Assembly: GCA_021234155.1 (NCBI GenBank)
Contig: JAJEKV010000002.1
Span: 17,296,041 to 17,360,040 of the forward strand
Reading direction: 5' to 3'
DNA length: 64,000 nt
Source of the DNA: Isoetes taiwanensis
Taxonomy: Eukaryota; Streptophyta; Lycopodiopsida; Isoetales; Isoetaceae
Both the position numbers and the translations under genes were made by a program. The notes under the pieces were generated by a model that was given only the letters and a program-made list of their open reading frames with translations, was not told where the DNA came from and ran no database searches. This document shows positions 22,706 to 35,330 of this stretch, in pieces. The first letter of the stretch is position 1, and each line of letters starts with the position of its first letter.

Positions 22706-23302
22706 GTGAAATCTAGGCCGTTAGAAATTTTTAGGGCGTGATTCTTAGGACGTGATTCAGGACACACCCCCATTTTGGCACCCTTTCGTTTGGGAACATG
22801 GTGCAATCTAAGTCGTCCAATAGGGTGAAGGGTCAAACAAATAAATATGGGCTGTCGATCGGGGTGGGGGGACATTGGGACAATCTCGGCCGTCGATCGG
22901 GCGGACAGACAGACGCCTAGGTTTCATAATATATAGGATAAATATTAAAATTAAGAAACAATGCATTTTTTTAGTCTAGAGTAAGTTTGTTTTCACTTAA
23001 CATTGGATCTTAACTTGAGCTAGACTTTTATTTTGAATTTTTAAATTGATTTTGATGAAAAGGAAAAAAAGGAAGTACTAGTTTCTTGAATATCCACTCT
23101 AGGTACCTTGGCAGATTTCACAACTAGATGCTCCTAACATGCTTTCACTCACACATCAAACTGCTTGCCCTTTGCGTCTTCATTCAAGCAATTGTGTACA
23201 TTTCTCTAGCACCTCCTATATGTAAGATGTTAGTGCAGCTGCTTCAGATGTCTGTAGAAGTGCTTGTAGGGATTGATGTGGGGGTGAAAAAGGTGAATAT
23301 AT

Positions 23303-23548
23303 TCACTTTGGTAGTGTAAATGCTGGACAAACCTGGAGTGTATGTCGTTCATCTTCTAGAGTTTTTAGATGACAATAAACACTCACTAAAATGGGACTCC
23401 ACACGTCCACGCCATATAGGAGCACCGACTCTCGAAATAAATGTGCCTGATGGGACCAATCATAAAGCTCTGCTTCAATTGTAAAATGGTAATCGGGGCT
23501 ACCATTCTTGCTTTTTATCAACTTTTTGGTTTTTCGTCCACATGTCAC
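23303..23548 (-). mobile_element. LINE remnant, thumb region
   Basis: The frame contains AELYDWSHQAHLFRESVLLYGV, aligned with VELYDWAHLSYLFR...PYGL at 6875-6950 and with the LYG motif at 42012. It is an isolated short remnant. 22941-23302 and 23549-24485 hold nothing I can support. Confidence 0.65.
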
Positions 23549-24485
23549 TCTCTCCCCAATTACTAGATTGTAAATGTAAGCTAATTGATCCTATATTCTA
23601 CAATGGTAGGAGACATATTCCCGGCCTCCGTTGATGGCGGGCCACCTCTCACCGTTGCATAATGGAGTCACGATTTCCTTATATCCATGCATCATTCTTT
23701 TGTATTAAAATATGGAGACATTGATAGATGTAATAGTTGACGTATTTATCCACTATTGGCCATGCCAATGGCGTGAGAAGGATATAAGAATGAGAAATAC
23801 TTCTTAAAAAATGTGTGAACTTTGAAGTTGTATAAAGAAAGAAATGTGTGAACAAGAAGTTGCATAAAGAAAGAAAATGATGTCTAGGTTCATGCAGCTT
23901 TTATCAAAATGAATGGACACAATCTTCTTATGAGACAAAGGGACGCGCTTTTGTCAAAATACAATCTTCTTATGAGACATAGAGAAACGTGCTTTTTGTC
24001 TTTGGGAAAAGATAAATTGTGCTACTAAGTAAGTCAAAATTGAATATTAGGTCTGGACACAACACAAGCTTTATGTGACTACAATAAAGGGATAGAGATA
24101 GTTGGATACTTATGACTTTTCTTATCCAAATTGCACACGAATTTCATATGACAACAATAAAGAGGATGGAGATGCTTGGGACTTTGGTTGGTGAACAAAA
24201 GATCTTGTATTGGAATATTGCATTGCAATCTAAGGAATTCTTTACATGTTATTTATTGTAACATCGTATAGCAATCAATATATTGATTTTTGTGCTAATT
24301 GTCTAGTGGCAATGGTCCCCATAATATATACAAAATAGGGTTATTTTTCCCTTTGATCCCCCAAAAATGTGGGATATCAACATTTATCACTCCTATACAC
24401 CAAGGCATATCCATCAAATTGGGATACAAAAACCAAGATCCATATGATAATTTCCTCATTTGCTAGGATCCATACCATAATTTTC

Positions 24486-25445
24486 TCATTTGCTAGGATT
24501 TGTAGGCAAGTGGGAAGAAGGATCACTTTGAACAGAACAATCTTCAACATTACAGCTAGGTGAACCAGGTTCAATATGATTAATCCTCTTATCCCTGCTG
24601 AGAAGTCTTCGAATGGATCGGAGGGGGGATCTAGGCGAATCAGAAGTGAAGCTGAAGGTAGATGAAGATCGGGGGATATCGATAGCAAGATGATGACGAG
24701 AGGGCTGAGAGGGCTGTTTGGTGCTATTGGACTCAGAGAGACCTTCATTTGCCCTTCCCCAGAAGAGGACATTGGGGGGGTATTGCACACCATTAGGGCT
24801 ACATTGAGAGGCATTTTGAGCACTAACGATGTGTTGTTGCTCGTGGTGTTGTTGCTGTTGCTGCTGCTGTTGCTGTTGGATTGCCATATTAGGGTTGAAT
24901 TCGGCGTCAGGAGTACGAGGACCGGATTCGATATGAAGAATGATGGCAGGATCGGCGACGCCAGAGTGGTGATTGAGACTGCGGCGACAGAGGGGGCAAG
25001 TGCTATGGGAATGAAACCACATATCAATGCAAGAAGTGTGGAACCTATGGTTGCATTGAGGGATGAGTGTGCCACTCTCATTCTCTTCAAACTCAGACAA
25101 ACAAACAGCACAGTCATAGCCATCCTCTCCCATTTTGTCTTTGGAGTAGACAAAGGTGGGCAGAGTGGACAGAATAGCTTGATCGAGGCCTGTGTGCTGC
25201 GCAGATCTGATGCCTTCAGATGCTGCAAAATCAAAGCGCATCCTCCTCCGGCGCCGGGCCGCGGCCATTCTGCCCCTTCTCCAGAACCATCTCGCATAGA
25301 TATGCAGCAGCAGAATGAACACTACCACCATGAATAGCACCACCACTGCCGCTATCATAATTTTTGTGTTAATTCCATAGCTTCCGCTGCTGCTGCTCCC
25401 TTCGCTGCCGCTGTAATACGGTGAATTGAACAAATTTGTTGACAT
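24486..25445 (-). CDS. RING-H2 finger E3 ubiquitin ligase, ATL family
   Basis: A 319-residue intronless frame with the ATL layout. A Ser/Gly-rich N terminus is followed by one membrane helix (about residues 30-48), a basic stretch (RRRRRMR, 64-70), the GLD motif (86-88, TGLDQAIL), and the RING-H2 finger with C112, C115, C131, H133, H136, C139, C150, C153, including the W143 expected for E2 binding. The C-terminal half is low-complexity: a polyglutamine run (about 190-199, CAG-rich DNA at 24850-24880) and Ser/Pro-rich stretches. ATL proteins are membrane-anchored E3 ligases in defence, stress and development. Intronless structure and length fit the family. The ATG at 25445 is the first in frame and gives the full N terminus. 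Confidence 0.95.
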   Translation of the reverse strand: MSTNLFNSPYYSGSEGSSSSGSYGINTKIMIAAVVVLFMVVVFILLLHIYARWFWRRGRMAAARRRRRMRFDFAASEGIRSAQHTGLDQAILSTLPTFVYSKDKMGEDGYDCAVCLSEFEENESGTLIPQCNHRFHTSCIDMWFHSHSTCPLCRRSLNHHSGVADPAIILHIESGPRTPDAEFNPNMAIQQQQQQQQQQHHEQQHIVSAQNASQCSPNGVQYPPNVLFWGRANEGLSESNSTKQPSQPSRHHLAIDIPRSSSTFSFTSDSPRSPLRSIRRLLSRDKRINHIEPGSPSCNVEDCSVQSDPSSHLPTNPSK

Positions 25446-26466
25446 TTTTGCTTACAATCTGCCCCTTCCTCTGTTTTTCCCTGGCTTTAATTTCTTCCAA
25501 TTTCGCCCCAAATCCCCTGTTTCTAGCCCGTTTTTCTCAAATCCTTACACAATTTCTATCAATCAGAATAACCCAGTAAACTAAAGCGCGTCAATTGATC
25601 GACCCGATCCCTTGCAACCCGCTATCCGATGCGTCCGCCCCCAATTTGGATCTGCGCCCACAATTCCAGCATATAAAACCCACTTTCAACACGGAAAGAC
25701 CGAATCGAATGGCCGATTCGAGGAAGCAACTGGTCGCCTATCTACAGTTCCGCTCTGCAGGCCACACGCAAGCGTCTTCGCCTTCTTGTGCTGCATCATA
25801 TTAGCAGAAGAAAAGAAGGCATTCAAATACGACTTTCTGGAAAAATTGAATCTCCCAAAAGACTAGACCAATTTCGGTCTCGCCGCTGCAGCATCTGGGC
25901 ACCTCTTCCTTGACTGTGCTGCCTTAGAAATTACATGCGCTCAGACAAAATTGCTGGCGGCAGCATCATCGCCTTGTGGTCTTGACCGTGCTGCAGCGAC
26001 TTTTCCTTGCATGGGTACACAAATTTGACGGCTGTGATTTTTTGCTATTTTGCCCGTAAAAATGGGGTGAAAATAGCTTTACCCCACTTATGGTGATTTC
26101 GTCGCGGTGATCCTTCGGGATTCGTTCTTAGAGGTCCCGTTTTCCATACCTACAGTGTCAGGTGTACCCTCTGATGGATCCCAGCCGTTCGTCTGCAGGG
26201 TCCATCTTGGCCGTCCATTTTATACCTCCTTGCAGAATCACAACCGCAGAATACCGCTGGACAGAATCAAAGCCCCTTTATTCCACACGACGGAATCACA
26301 CTGTCTTGATACGGAATCACCAGCGGTAGATTCCACCGGACAGAATCCTGTCGAAAATATCTCGCAAGGGAATCACCACGTCATCATGGGGGAGATTCTG
26401 CCCAAGGCTCAGACTCAAGGGGTATGGACTGATGGCTTGGGTCTCCAGAGTCATTGCAGACATAAT
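25446..26466. other. Upstream region of the RING-H2 gene and gypsy flank
   Basis: 25446-25700 should be the leader and promoter of the minus-strand RING gene. 26230-26400 is rich in GGAATCAC/AGAATC words, possibly part of the degraded LTR of the gypsy fragment to the right. No convincing LTR ends were found. Confidence 0.4.
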
Positions 26467-27470
26467 TCATGTCAATGGATTGGGCTGACATAGGACCATG
26501 GCTGTTGGGTAGTCCTCTCCATCCGCCCTCACGTGGATACTTTGCAGAATAGGCTGATAAGTCTTGGGACTGGACCGTAGCCTGCCCGGTTCATAGCCAA
26601 GGGGGCTACTCCTGAGTTTCATCTCCCCAGTCTCGATGAGGCAGGAGGAGATCACTCCCTCTAGAGGGTACTGCTTCTCCAAATCTGATTGTAGTACCCA
26701 GGTAGCGTCTTCCACAGGTAAGTGTGTCCACTTCACTATGTATTGGAGAAATTTGGATCTTCTTGTTTTCTTGTAGGACCTGTCAGGAAGAACCTCTGAG
26801 ACGATCTCGAGTTGGTCGTCTGTCATTTCCAGTAACTCTGTTGTCTCCAATACCTCCTCTGGATTAGGAGTGTGCCTCTTCAGGAGACTTACGTGGAAGA
26901 TTCTATGGATTTTGTAGTGTGCTGGCAGATCCAACTTGTAGGATTGGTTACCTACTCTTCTGGTTATCCTGAACAGCCCAGCCCATCTTGGAGCAAGCTT
27001 CTTGCAATTGCCGATGCGGAGCTTCGCTTATTTGACCTTGATCTTCCACACACGTTGTCCCCTACATGGAACTTTCTTACTGTTCTGTGCTTATCGGCTA
27101 CACTCTTTTGTCGGCTCCTTGCTGCTACGAGATATCCTCTCACTTCCTCCACCAATTGTTGCATGTCAGCTAGCATCTGCTGGGATACTTCTACCTTGGA
27201 CACGGGATTGTGCCAAGTGTCCGGGGTCAAGCATTGGTAGTCGTAGTTGATCATGAACGACGACATTTGAGACGACTCCTGCTTGATGCTATTGTATGCA
27301 AACTCCACCAAGTGAATGTAATCGTCCCACTTTGATTGCTTGTTCTGGACATAAATCCTCAATATATCTTCAAGTATCCGATTCGTACGCTCCGTCTGCC
27401 CATCTGTCTAAGGATGATACGCCATGCTCATCGACAGCTTCTTCTGGATGGTGGTGAAGAGGTCTTGCAA
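26467..27470 (-). pseudogene. Ty3/gypsy fragment of a second lineage: integrase C terminus and chromodomain
   Basis: The minus strand reads TDGQTERTNRILEDIL (about 27365-27415), then RIYVQNKQSKWDDYIHLVEFAYN (26964-27362). Next come a linker with VADKHRT...FHVGDNV and, in the next frame (26467-26934), an SH3-like start (PAHYKIHRIFHVSLLK) and a chromodomain-like QYIVKWTHLPVEDATW. Sequence and motif wording differ from copies A and B, so this is another chromovirus family. A stop precedes the TDGQT motif and a frameshift separates the two main frames. Confidence 0.85.
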
Positions 27471-28089
27471 TATTCACCTATAATTCATAAAAAACCTTTT
27501 GTCAAGCATTTTCTTACATTTCTTACATCAATCGTATTTTCTTATAATCGTTGAGGCCCTTGCTGGAGTTGAGGCGCGTATTGGAGTTGAGGCGTCCAAA
27601 GCCCTTTGAAGGTCGCGAATTCATGGTAAGCCTTGCCATTCCTTGCCTTGAAGCTATCTGTGAAAGATGTCAAGAAGGTGTATATAGTGCATAACCCTAA
27701 CAGAGTAAGCAAAAGGTTTTTCTGCACTCCATCGCAATCTTTTCTCCACGAGATCAATGGCTGTATAAATTGGAAAAAAATACCGTCCCTGTTGGTAGCA
27801 TCTTTGATAGCTATGCGCTATTCTTTAATATCTTGTTCATCGTCTTTACTACCCTAATTTCTAGCTCTTCTAATTTTTCTTGCAGCGTATCATCTTTGTC
27901 TGTGTTATCTTCTTTTTTTTGGCGCTATGTATCACCTTTCTTTTGTAGAAAATATGCCTTTCATCTTTATCCATTTAGATTTGGATTTGGTGTAAAAATC
28001 GGGATGCACAAAGAGGATTTGCAGAGATATTTTGAATAGAATGAAACTATATCTTTCAAGAATCACTCTGTCTCCAGCTCTGGTAAGGG

Positions 28090-28190
28090 GCTTAGTGGTC
28101 TTCTAACCGCATTACTTGGAAGTTTTTGCAGAGCTTATAGATGAGATGAACGCCCCACCACCTGAGCAGAGAACCGCAGGTTCGAAAGGC
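28090..28190 (+). repeat. Possible tRNA-derived SINE-like fragment
   Basis: GGGGCTTAGTGGTCTTCTAACC resembles an A box and CAGGTTCGAAAGGCC, about 65 bases later, resembles a B box. The spacing is longer than in most tRNAs. No tail was identified. 27471-28089 contains no supportable gene. Confidence 0.3.
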
Positions 28191-28719
28191 CCCATTCCTC
28201 ACTGAAGGCTAGAGATCACTTTGCACCTCACAAATAGGGGAACAAACACAGAACAGAACATTGAGATTCTATTATGATGCATTACCTCTACTCATCCTGG
28301 GCACTAACATCGGATTCGAGAGGACTTCCAGGACTTTCATGCGATCAATAGGAAGTACTTGCAACATCCCTATATGGTTCTTCGTCTATGATTAAGTGAG
28401 CAACTCCAGTGAGAAGCTATAACAGTAAATGATCAGCAAGTTAGAAATATACGCAGCAAATAATAAAACGGTGAAAGAGCTGCATAAATATTGTAAGGGG
28501 AGGGGGTGGAGAAAGACGTTGTGGAGTTTGGTGAGTAATATGTGGAACCCATCAGCAGGGGACACACAGAGTCGGCATGTACTTAAGAGGAAATATTTGA
28601 AAACAAGATTTTGGCAGCAAAAGATCACTTCGTAGCTTCTTGGACTTGTGCAGAAGCTCGATGTTCAAATATAGAAGCACGAAGGTCAATACGAGAAGGA
28701 TACAGAAGGATAGTAAAAG

Positions 28720-29690
28720 ATAATGATTCAGATGTTACTCCCACAAACAGAGGGGGGCATAATACTGCACAGTAGGAAGGAAAAAACAAGGGGAAAGTGG
28801 CACCGGGAAAAATTCAAAATTCAAAATGATGAGAAAAGGATGAGTGACAACGGGAAAAATCAAGAATCCACGAGAGGGAAAAAGGATAAGTGCCTCCATA
28901 ATGATGGAAGAAGGATTTGATAATAATAACATGCATTAGTGAGCCCATTACTATTAAGGTTTTTCCTCGAAAACCCTTCGAGGCGGAGTTTTTTAATCCT
29001 GATAGTAATCGGCTTCACTAATGTAGTAAAGGTCCGTGCGACTTTGTTGCTGCTGGTTACCAAAGACTATGCACAATAATAGTAGAAAAAGAAAAGGAGC
29101 TAAGTGTCGGGACAGTGAGGAAGGCCTCTGACCGACCACCAGGATAGGGGGGTACAACTTGCTGGCTGGTGCTCCATTTCCACATTCGAGCTTTAGTGCA
29201 TCAAAAACTGAGGGTCCATAATTTGACCCACTATTAAAGGTGGGACAGTGGAATCCACAATGTGTACAGCTCAAACCTGGTGATTGCAAAGCACACTCGC
29301 ATGATGAAGCCAAATATAAGTGGGGTGCGGGTATCATGTAAGACTAAGATAAGCCTACAAAAGGGCTATATTACACGAGCGTATCCTGCTTGTAGCGACC
29401 CAAAAGGGGAGCTCACACATGCTACACAAGCCCAATGGCCTCATGGCACTAAGGACTATAATTCTATTCTATTCTATTCTTCTATTCGAAAAATAAGGAA
29501 CGCAACTGATGGGGCATTATCCAAAAGGTCAGCCTTGGAGTTGACTGGGTTTCCTCCGGAAACTTATACCCAATATAATTATAGAAAATCAGTCATGATG
29601 CCACCAATGTCAAAGTACCATTTGAGAGAGTTGTTGGGAGAATGTGAAGAGAACAATGTGATGTTTATACCTACATCAATAACAAAATGA
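28720..29690 (+). other. Unrecognised reading frames
   Basis: The frame at 29262-29690 (142 codons) is the longest between the gypsy fragment and the CX9C gene. It ends with a stretch resembling ordinary coding sequence (SKYHLRELLGECEENNVMF) but matches no family I know. A minus-strand frame, 28993-29337, overlaps it. A real exon is possible. 29700-30780 shows nothing else except a GGTTCAAGTCC B-box-like word on the minus strand near 30068. Confidence 0.2.
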
Positions 29691-30780
29691 AATGTCTATT
29701 TTCCTTGCAAGAATAGCAAAAAACAATTAAAAGTAGCTTGAGCTATTTCTCCCTGAGGAATAAAGGATTTGATTAAACCAAGAAACCCACAATTATCTTA
29801 GATCGTCCATCTTTAGAACCCTGCATCCAATTTTCTAGAAACACGACCAACAAGAAATAAAGCAAGTATAACCAAATAGAAAAGCCGATACATTGTATCC
29901 AATAATTAGAAGGCATTGGAACCCTACATCCAATTTTCTCAAAACATGATCCATAAGAAATAAAGCAAGTGTAATCGAATAGAAAAACCTATACATTGCA
30001 GCAAATAATCAGAAGGCATTTGTGCTCAAGACTTGTCCAAATATTTCAAGAAACGTGAGAAATTGCGGGACTTGAACCCCATCATCCCCCATAACCCATT
30101 GAATGCACTAACAATGTTGGCACCAGGGCAAGGGTTATGGACTCAAAATGGGTAGAACAAAATTTGGATGTCCATCTTAATTTTGTAGTTAAAGCTTAAA
30201 TTTAGTCTCATGAGTTTCCTTCGATAGCTTATGGTGGACATACAATGGCTTCTATGCGATAGACACTAACTGCAAAGAAGATGATTGCAGAACAACTTAT
30301 AAGCTACCTAATGCCACATTCTTCTAGCGATATGCAAGGATCTGCAAATGTAGTTGAAACATGAATGCAAGCTCTGAGAACATTGAGAAGTGAATAAAAA
30401 AAGCCCAAAGTTCTCCTCTAAAATTGTATTATTGCATTCTTCTTCACCTGAATTCAAATCCAATGAAAAAGAAACTATAGGTAATATAATGGTTCTGATC
30501 AAACTTGAAAAACACTGGAACAGAGAATGCTTCACATGAAAAAAATTTGGTTTGGATGGACTAAATTGAAACACGTCTTCATCATAGAGTACTTGATATT
30601 TTCATTCCGATCCAGAGAAGGGATCAAAGGGAAGAATGGCTTATTCTCTCTACCATTCGGAATGGCAGCCCAAAGAATGGTTGCTGCGTCTCTTACCCTG
30701 CAACACATATACCCTATGCATTAATTCGCAGAGAAAATAACACTTTTCTAAACCTTTGTGTACTTTAATCCTAAGAAAAA

Positions 30781-31660
30781 AATTTCAATCCCTTACCTCG
30801 ATGGAAATGATGCTCCTGGCAGCAAAATGATAGAAGAAATGGACCACTTTCATCGTGCCGAAATGTAACAACAGACACAAAAAGAAAAAGAAAAAGGGAC
30901 CACAAGTGCTGCCATCGCCCACCAATATAGAGCACAGAAAAAAAGAGTGACGGAAAATTGCCAAAATATGATCATAAGTTGGATCACGACATTCCGATGT
31001 GAAAATTTTTGCTTTTGCCCAGAAAATCGCATGTTCACTGCCGGCCGGAAAAAAGTGGACACCCTCCCCAAAAAACAATTTTAAGTGTAAAAAAATGACT
31101 AATGTATGATTTTAGCCACTTCACCTTTGGGTTACGTGGACGTTAAAATTTCTTCCTTCCTTCCTTCCTTTGGGGCATTGAAGGGCAACCCTCCGTGGTT
31201 GTTTCATTTTCTAATACTTATGTTCTGGCAGTGTATGTGACCATTGACCTTAGCTGGATGCCTTAGAAGAAAAACATGAAAACATGGACACTACACAATT
31301 GTTATGTACTCTATATCTGCTCAACAAATTATTAGTTTAACTACCTCAATATTCTTTGTAACTACCAATGTAGTTTACATTAGATAAAAGTGAATAAGAT
31401 GGAATGTTGAGAGAATGGAAACTAGGGAGCACATTCCAAGGGGACTTGCAATGATGTTAGTGGGCGCAATCTTGGAATGGGAGACTAGTTTGATTCCCCC
31501 ACAACATACAAAGTGGATTTTCCCTCAAAGATTAAAGAAATGTATCTCTTGAGTGGAATAGGAGGACCGATCTCTCGGTGGAATGGAAGGCTATTTTCAT
31601 TCCCTTCACAACATACAAACTGATTTTTTTGGGTTGCCCCTAGGGGGGCAAACCCTCGTT
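30781..31660. repeat. Dispersed repeat with GGGCAACCCTCCGTG
   Basis: A TTCC microsatellite (about 31150-31170) precedes GGGCAACCCTCCGTGG (31185-31200). Upstream text (TATGATTTTAGCCACTTCACC) matches 35010-35035, where GGAGGGCAACCCTCCGTG also follows. Near 31625 a related GGGTTGCCCCTAGGGGGGC palindrome-like word occurs. This is probably an uncharacterised repeat present at both places. Confidence 0.5.
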
Positions 31661-31910
31661 TGTATGGGGTTGTGGCATATCCTGAGTATATGCTGGAATA
31701 TACTCAGAATATGTTAATGACTGCTAAAAACCGATTATAGGCTGTAAATGCCAGGTAGCTTTTGTCGCTAAACAGCCACTCACGAAACCGGCTAACCGGA
31801 CACCTATTAAATGGCATAAAGCTTCATCGCCAAAGCTTTGTTCCTGTTTTTGTTGGATTATTGCAGTTCGTTGCAGATCGTGTAGGTTATGCGGAGCTAA
31901 ATGTGGTTCT

Positions 31911-32742
31911 AACAAAATCAAGAACTCAGTTGATAAATTGCGGGTTATCAGAAAATTCTTCCTCGGCAAGTTCATGGCAAGGAGCTGCAAGATTTATGTC
32001 AAAACTGCTTTGCAAGATGCAGATCTAGTTTTATATTCGTTAGGGTATGGAGCTCATGGATATTTGGAAGTCCGGTTGTTTCCATGGGAACGTAGCCTAA
32101 ATCCTGCAGCAACATGACCCCTGCACCTAGGCAATAGTGGTGGAGGCACAACCGCTAGTGGCAGCTCCATTTCCGACACCATTGATAGGGAAGCCATTTC
32201 TACACCTCCGGCCCCTGTTCTAGTTCATCCTCCAATTTAAAAAGCTCCCGGCTCGTATTAGCACCTCCACGATACGGATTGTGTGTTGAGTCTTCAAAAC
32301 CCAAAAGACCCCACTTTCTCTCAATAATATGTCCCGCCTTCACCGATTTGATCTTTGAAGAGTCCCCGGCATTGTTTTTCGATGAGCCATTCTTGTCATA
32401 GCCGTTCTTGAAGGGCATAGCGTAGTCGTTCTTCCCATAACCGTTTCTTGAAGGGTAGAGCAGAGCCGGTTATGCCATCGCCGTTCCTGCCAAAGCAATG
32501 GAAAAACTCGGCTTTCTTTATCTCTTATGGAGTCGACTTTCTTTATCTCTTTGAAGAGTCCGCGCAGATTGTTTTTCGGCAGAGCCGTTCTTGCCATAGC
32601 CATTCTTGTGAAGGGCATAACAGAGCCGTTCTTCCATAGCTGTTCTTGAAAAACAAAATCAAGAACTCGGTTGATAAATTGCGGGTTATCGAAAATTCTT
32701 CCTCGGCAAGTTCATGGCAAAGAGCTGCAAGATTTATGTCAA
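31911..32742. repeat. Direct repeats of about 90 and 80 bases
   Basis: 31911-32002 and 32652-32742 are nearly identical (AAATCAAGAACTC...GGCAAGTTCATGGCAA). Between them a second unit, TTTGAAGAGTCC...GCCGTTCTTG...AAGGGCATA, is repeated (about 32346-32420 and 32535-32615) with extra partial copies of GCCGTTCTTG. Frames in this area are by-products of the repeats. 31661-31910 has no clear feature. Confidence 0.75.
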
Positions 32743-33251
32743 ATTTGAAGAGAGAAAAACAAGTATCTTTGGAATTGTAATGCTCCACTGCGGTTCTTTT
32801 GCATCTATTGGGGTTTTTCTCGCTCTCGTTTCGTCTTGCAAGGCTATTCAACCACCGACTTAAATCGACTTTTTCGAGATTCTTGGCACGTAAGTTTTTG
32901 AATGCTCGGTTTTTAAACTTTGTGATTTGAAATAAAAGTATCTTATATATGTAGAATGCATGGAATATGTGCACCTTTTAGCAACTTCTCGAACGCGTTT
33001 CACGGATCATAGATGCGGCAATGTTAATGCCATTCCATGAAAGGTGTTTACTTAAGATGCATTTGATCAATAGCTTTACCACTAAATAACAGACCTACTT
33101 TCGCGTCTACATAAAACGTTTGACAAGATAGATAGCAAGGGCTACCTTTTGAGATTTATTGGATTAGTTGTCATGAAGTTACATATGTGCTATAGTGGAT
33201 TAAACGTCATGATTTTGGACACTATGCTTTCATTTTAAATTCCCTTTCATT

Positions 33252-33337
33252 CGGGGAAAAAGGAATTTGATATAGATATCAAAGATTTGGAGAAACGCTA
33301 TAAGGATCTGCAGAAGAAGAAACTTCCCATTTCCAAG
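33252..33337 (+). pseudogene. Possible HscB-type J-domain exon fragment
   Basis: The plus frame reads EFDIDIKDLEKRYKDLQKK followed by KLPIS. This resembles the start of the HscB/HSC20 J domain (acidic hydrophobic start, LEKRY, LQKK), but the expected HPD tripeptide is replaced by LPIS. A splice-like AAG|GTGC follows. If correct it is a dead exon; other coiled-coil proteins could give a similar match. 33340-35000 otherwise shows short unrecognised frames only (33653-33838, 34114-34311). Confidence 0.3.
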
Positions 33338-35068
33338 GTGCTTCCCATTTTATTTCCTCTCATTTAGCATGTAGTATTTTCATGGCGGTGCTTATGATTA
33401 CGTTTGTGCTTGCCATTATTAAGGTGATAATTTTATGTGTAGAGAGAGCAAAATTATTATTGAGATTTTCACGCATGTTATCGGGGCATATCGGACACTA
33501 TTAAAGCCTCGTCGAGAGCTACATATCACAGTACACCTTTGTTGGTCTATTTTCGGATATTTTAGAGTAAATATAGTAGATGAGTGGACATAGTTATTGT
33601 TTATGGCCTTTGCGTTATATTGATCTATGTAATACCACGGGCATATTAAATTGTGGTCTCTAGCTTTGCGTTCTTACAACTTTGTATCATAGTTTGTTGC
33701 ATTTGGAGCTTCATGGATGTGACACGGAAGGAGAGGGAAGTGTCGATGATCGAGGAGTTCTTGATGGAGGTATGCTACCCTTGCCTCTCCGGTATCACTG
33801 TCGAGAGGTGCTCCATTGTCTTCCCAACTTGCCGTTAAGAAGGTTCTATAAACTTTTTCTCTTGAAAAAATGCGGGGATCATGAGTACATGGCTTATTTA
33901 GGCTACCTTGATTTGATGTTTTTAGCCATGTCATTTTGAGAGATCACAAATATTTTCGAGGCCATCACAGAAAAAGCTCACCATCTGGCGCATGTGCTCT
34001 GATTATTTTTTTTTACTTGATTTAGATGGACTATGGACAATAGTGGACTATGTGGAGATTGAAGATGGATTACGATTTAGGACAAAACATTATGTGAAAG
34101 TTCGAGGAGGGTTATGCTAACATTCAAAGTCTTAAAACGTTGCAAGTTTGATGGAAAGAATAGTGAAAGATTTCAAATTGGTACAAGTTATGTGAACCGG
34201 ACCATAGCAGTTATAAAAGATCGAAAAACAAACATTACAAGTTCACTTTTTTTATCGAGAGGATTATCCAAGTATACAAAACAGTGCACAAAATATTGGC
34301 TTTTACCCTGATTTAAATGTGGTAATTCAGCATGGATCAAGTATGTTCTACAATTGAGATTTGGCTCTTTTGTTTTGGGAACAACAGATATCTATAAAAT
34401 TTGTGAAGGTTCAGGCAAGGAGGAAATTTTACCCTTAATTTGTCACAAATTTAATAAAACCTTTACAAATAACGGAAGGCTTTTCAAAGTCACAATTTGC
34501 TATTAAAATATATTTTAAACAATGGACAAAATGACACATTCTTTGTCTAGATATTTTGTGCAGCCTTTCTAAATTTAATTTAGACAATGAATTTGTCAGT
34601 TATGTAATATGTAAATGCAGCCTTTCTAAGCTTAACTTAACCAGCGAATTTGTCAAGTTCGTAGCCAATGTATTTGGCCAATTTGTGTAGTATGTAAATT
34701 CTTTACACATCAATGTGAATTAGATGTTACAACATGTGATTGCATTGTTAGAATATTTACTTTAAACATTGTAAATAGCATGTGTACAATTCAATATTTC
34801 TATTTCCAACTCAATCCCCAGTTGAAGAATCCAGATCTTATATATCCAAGTGAGAGGCTGAAGCTATGTAATTAACATATCTTGAGCTGCATCAAAATGA
34901 TTCTATGGAAAAGCTCAACATGTGTTTTCAGTAACACATGCTTGCAAGAATATAGTAGTATATATGTTTACATAATGAAGTAATCCAGTCATGCCAAAAT
35001 ATGACTTTGAACTATGATTTAAGCTACTTCACCCTCTGGCCATGGAGGGCAACCCTCCGTGCGCAGCA

Positions 35069-35070
<2 letters not shown>

Positions 35071-35110
<40 letters not shown>
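35071..35110 (-). repeat. 40-base homopolymer (poly-T on plus, poly-A on the gene strand)
   Basis: An uninterrupted run of 40 T on the plus strand. It begins about 220 bases beyond the stop codon of the minus-strand CX9C gene, so on that gene's strand it is a 40-base poly-A. Confidence 0.95.
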
Positions 35111-35113
<3 letters not shown>

Positions 35114-35330
35114 TCTAAGTGGAATTGGAGGAACAATTTCCATTCGCGGAAGGAATAGGTCCCAAGTTTCCATGTTGTTACATTCAATCCCAACTTCAAG
35201 AAACCATAATAACCCCAATGCATTCAGCAAAGAAGTATATATATTTCATATGCCCTCGTACCTTCTTTGAGGGAAAAAATTTCAAAACACAAGAACACCA
35301 TCAAGTAAAACATTGCATTTTTCATCCAAT

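Noticed and set aside
24377-25297. 306-codon minus-strand open frame
   Set aside because: Overlaps the RING-H2 gene in another phase; it has no domain and exists because of the gene's composition.
24690-25337. 215-codon plus-strand open frame
   Set aside because: Antisense to the RING-H2 coding sequence, with a polyleucine run that mirrors the CAG repeat.
32200-32639. Repeat-like small proteins with KNGYDKNG/TALPKNN pattern
   Set aside because: Follow from the local tandem DNA repeats; no start, no family.
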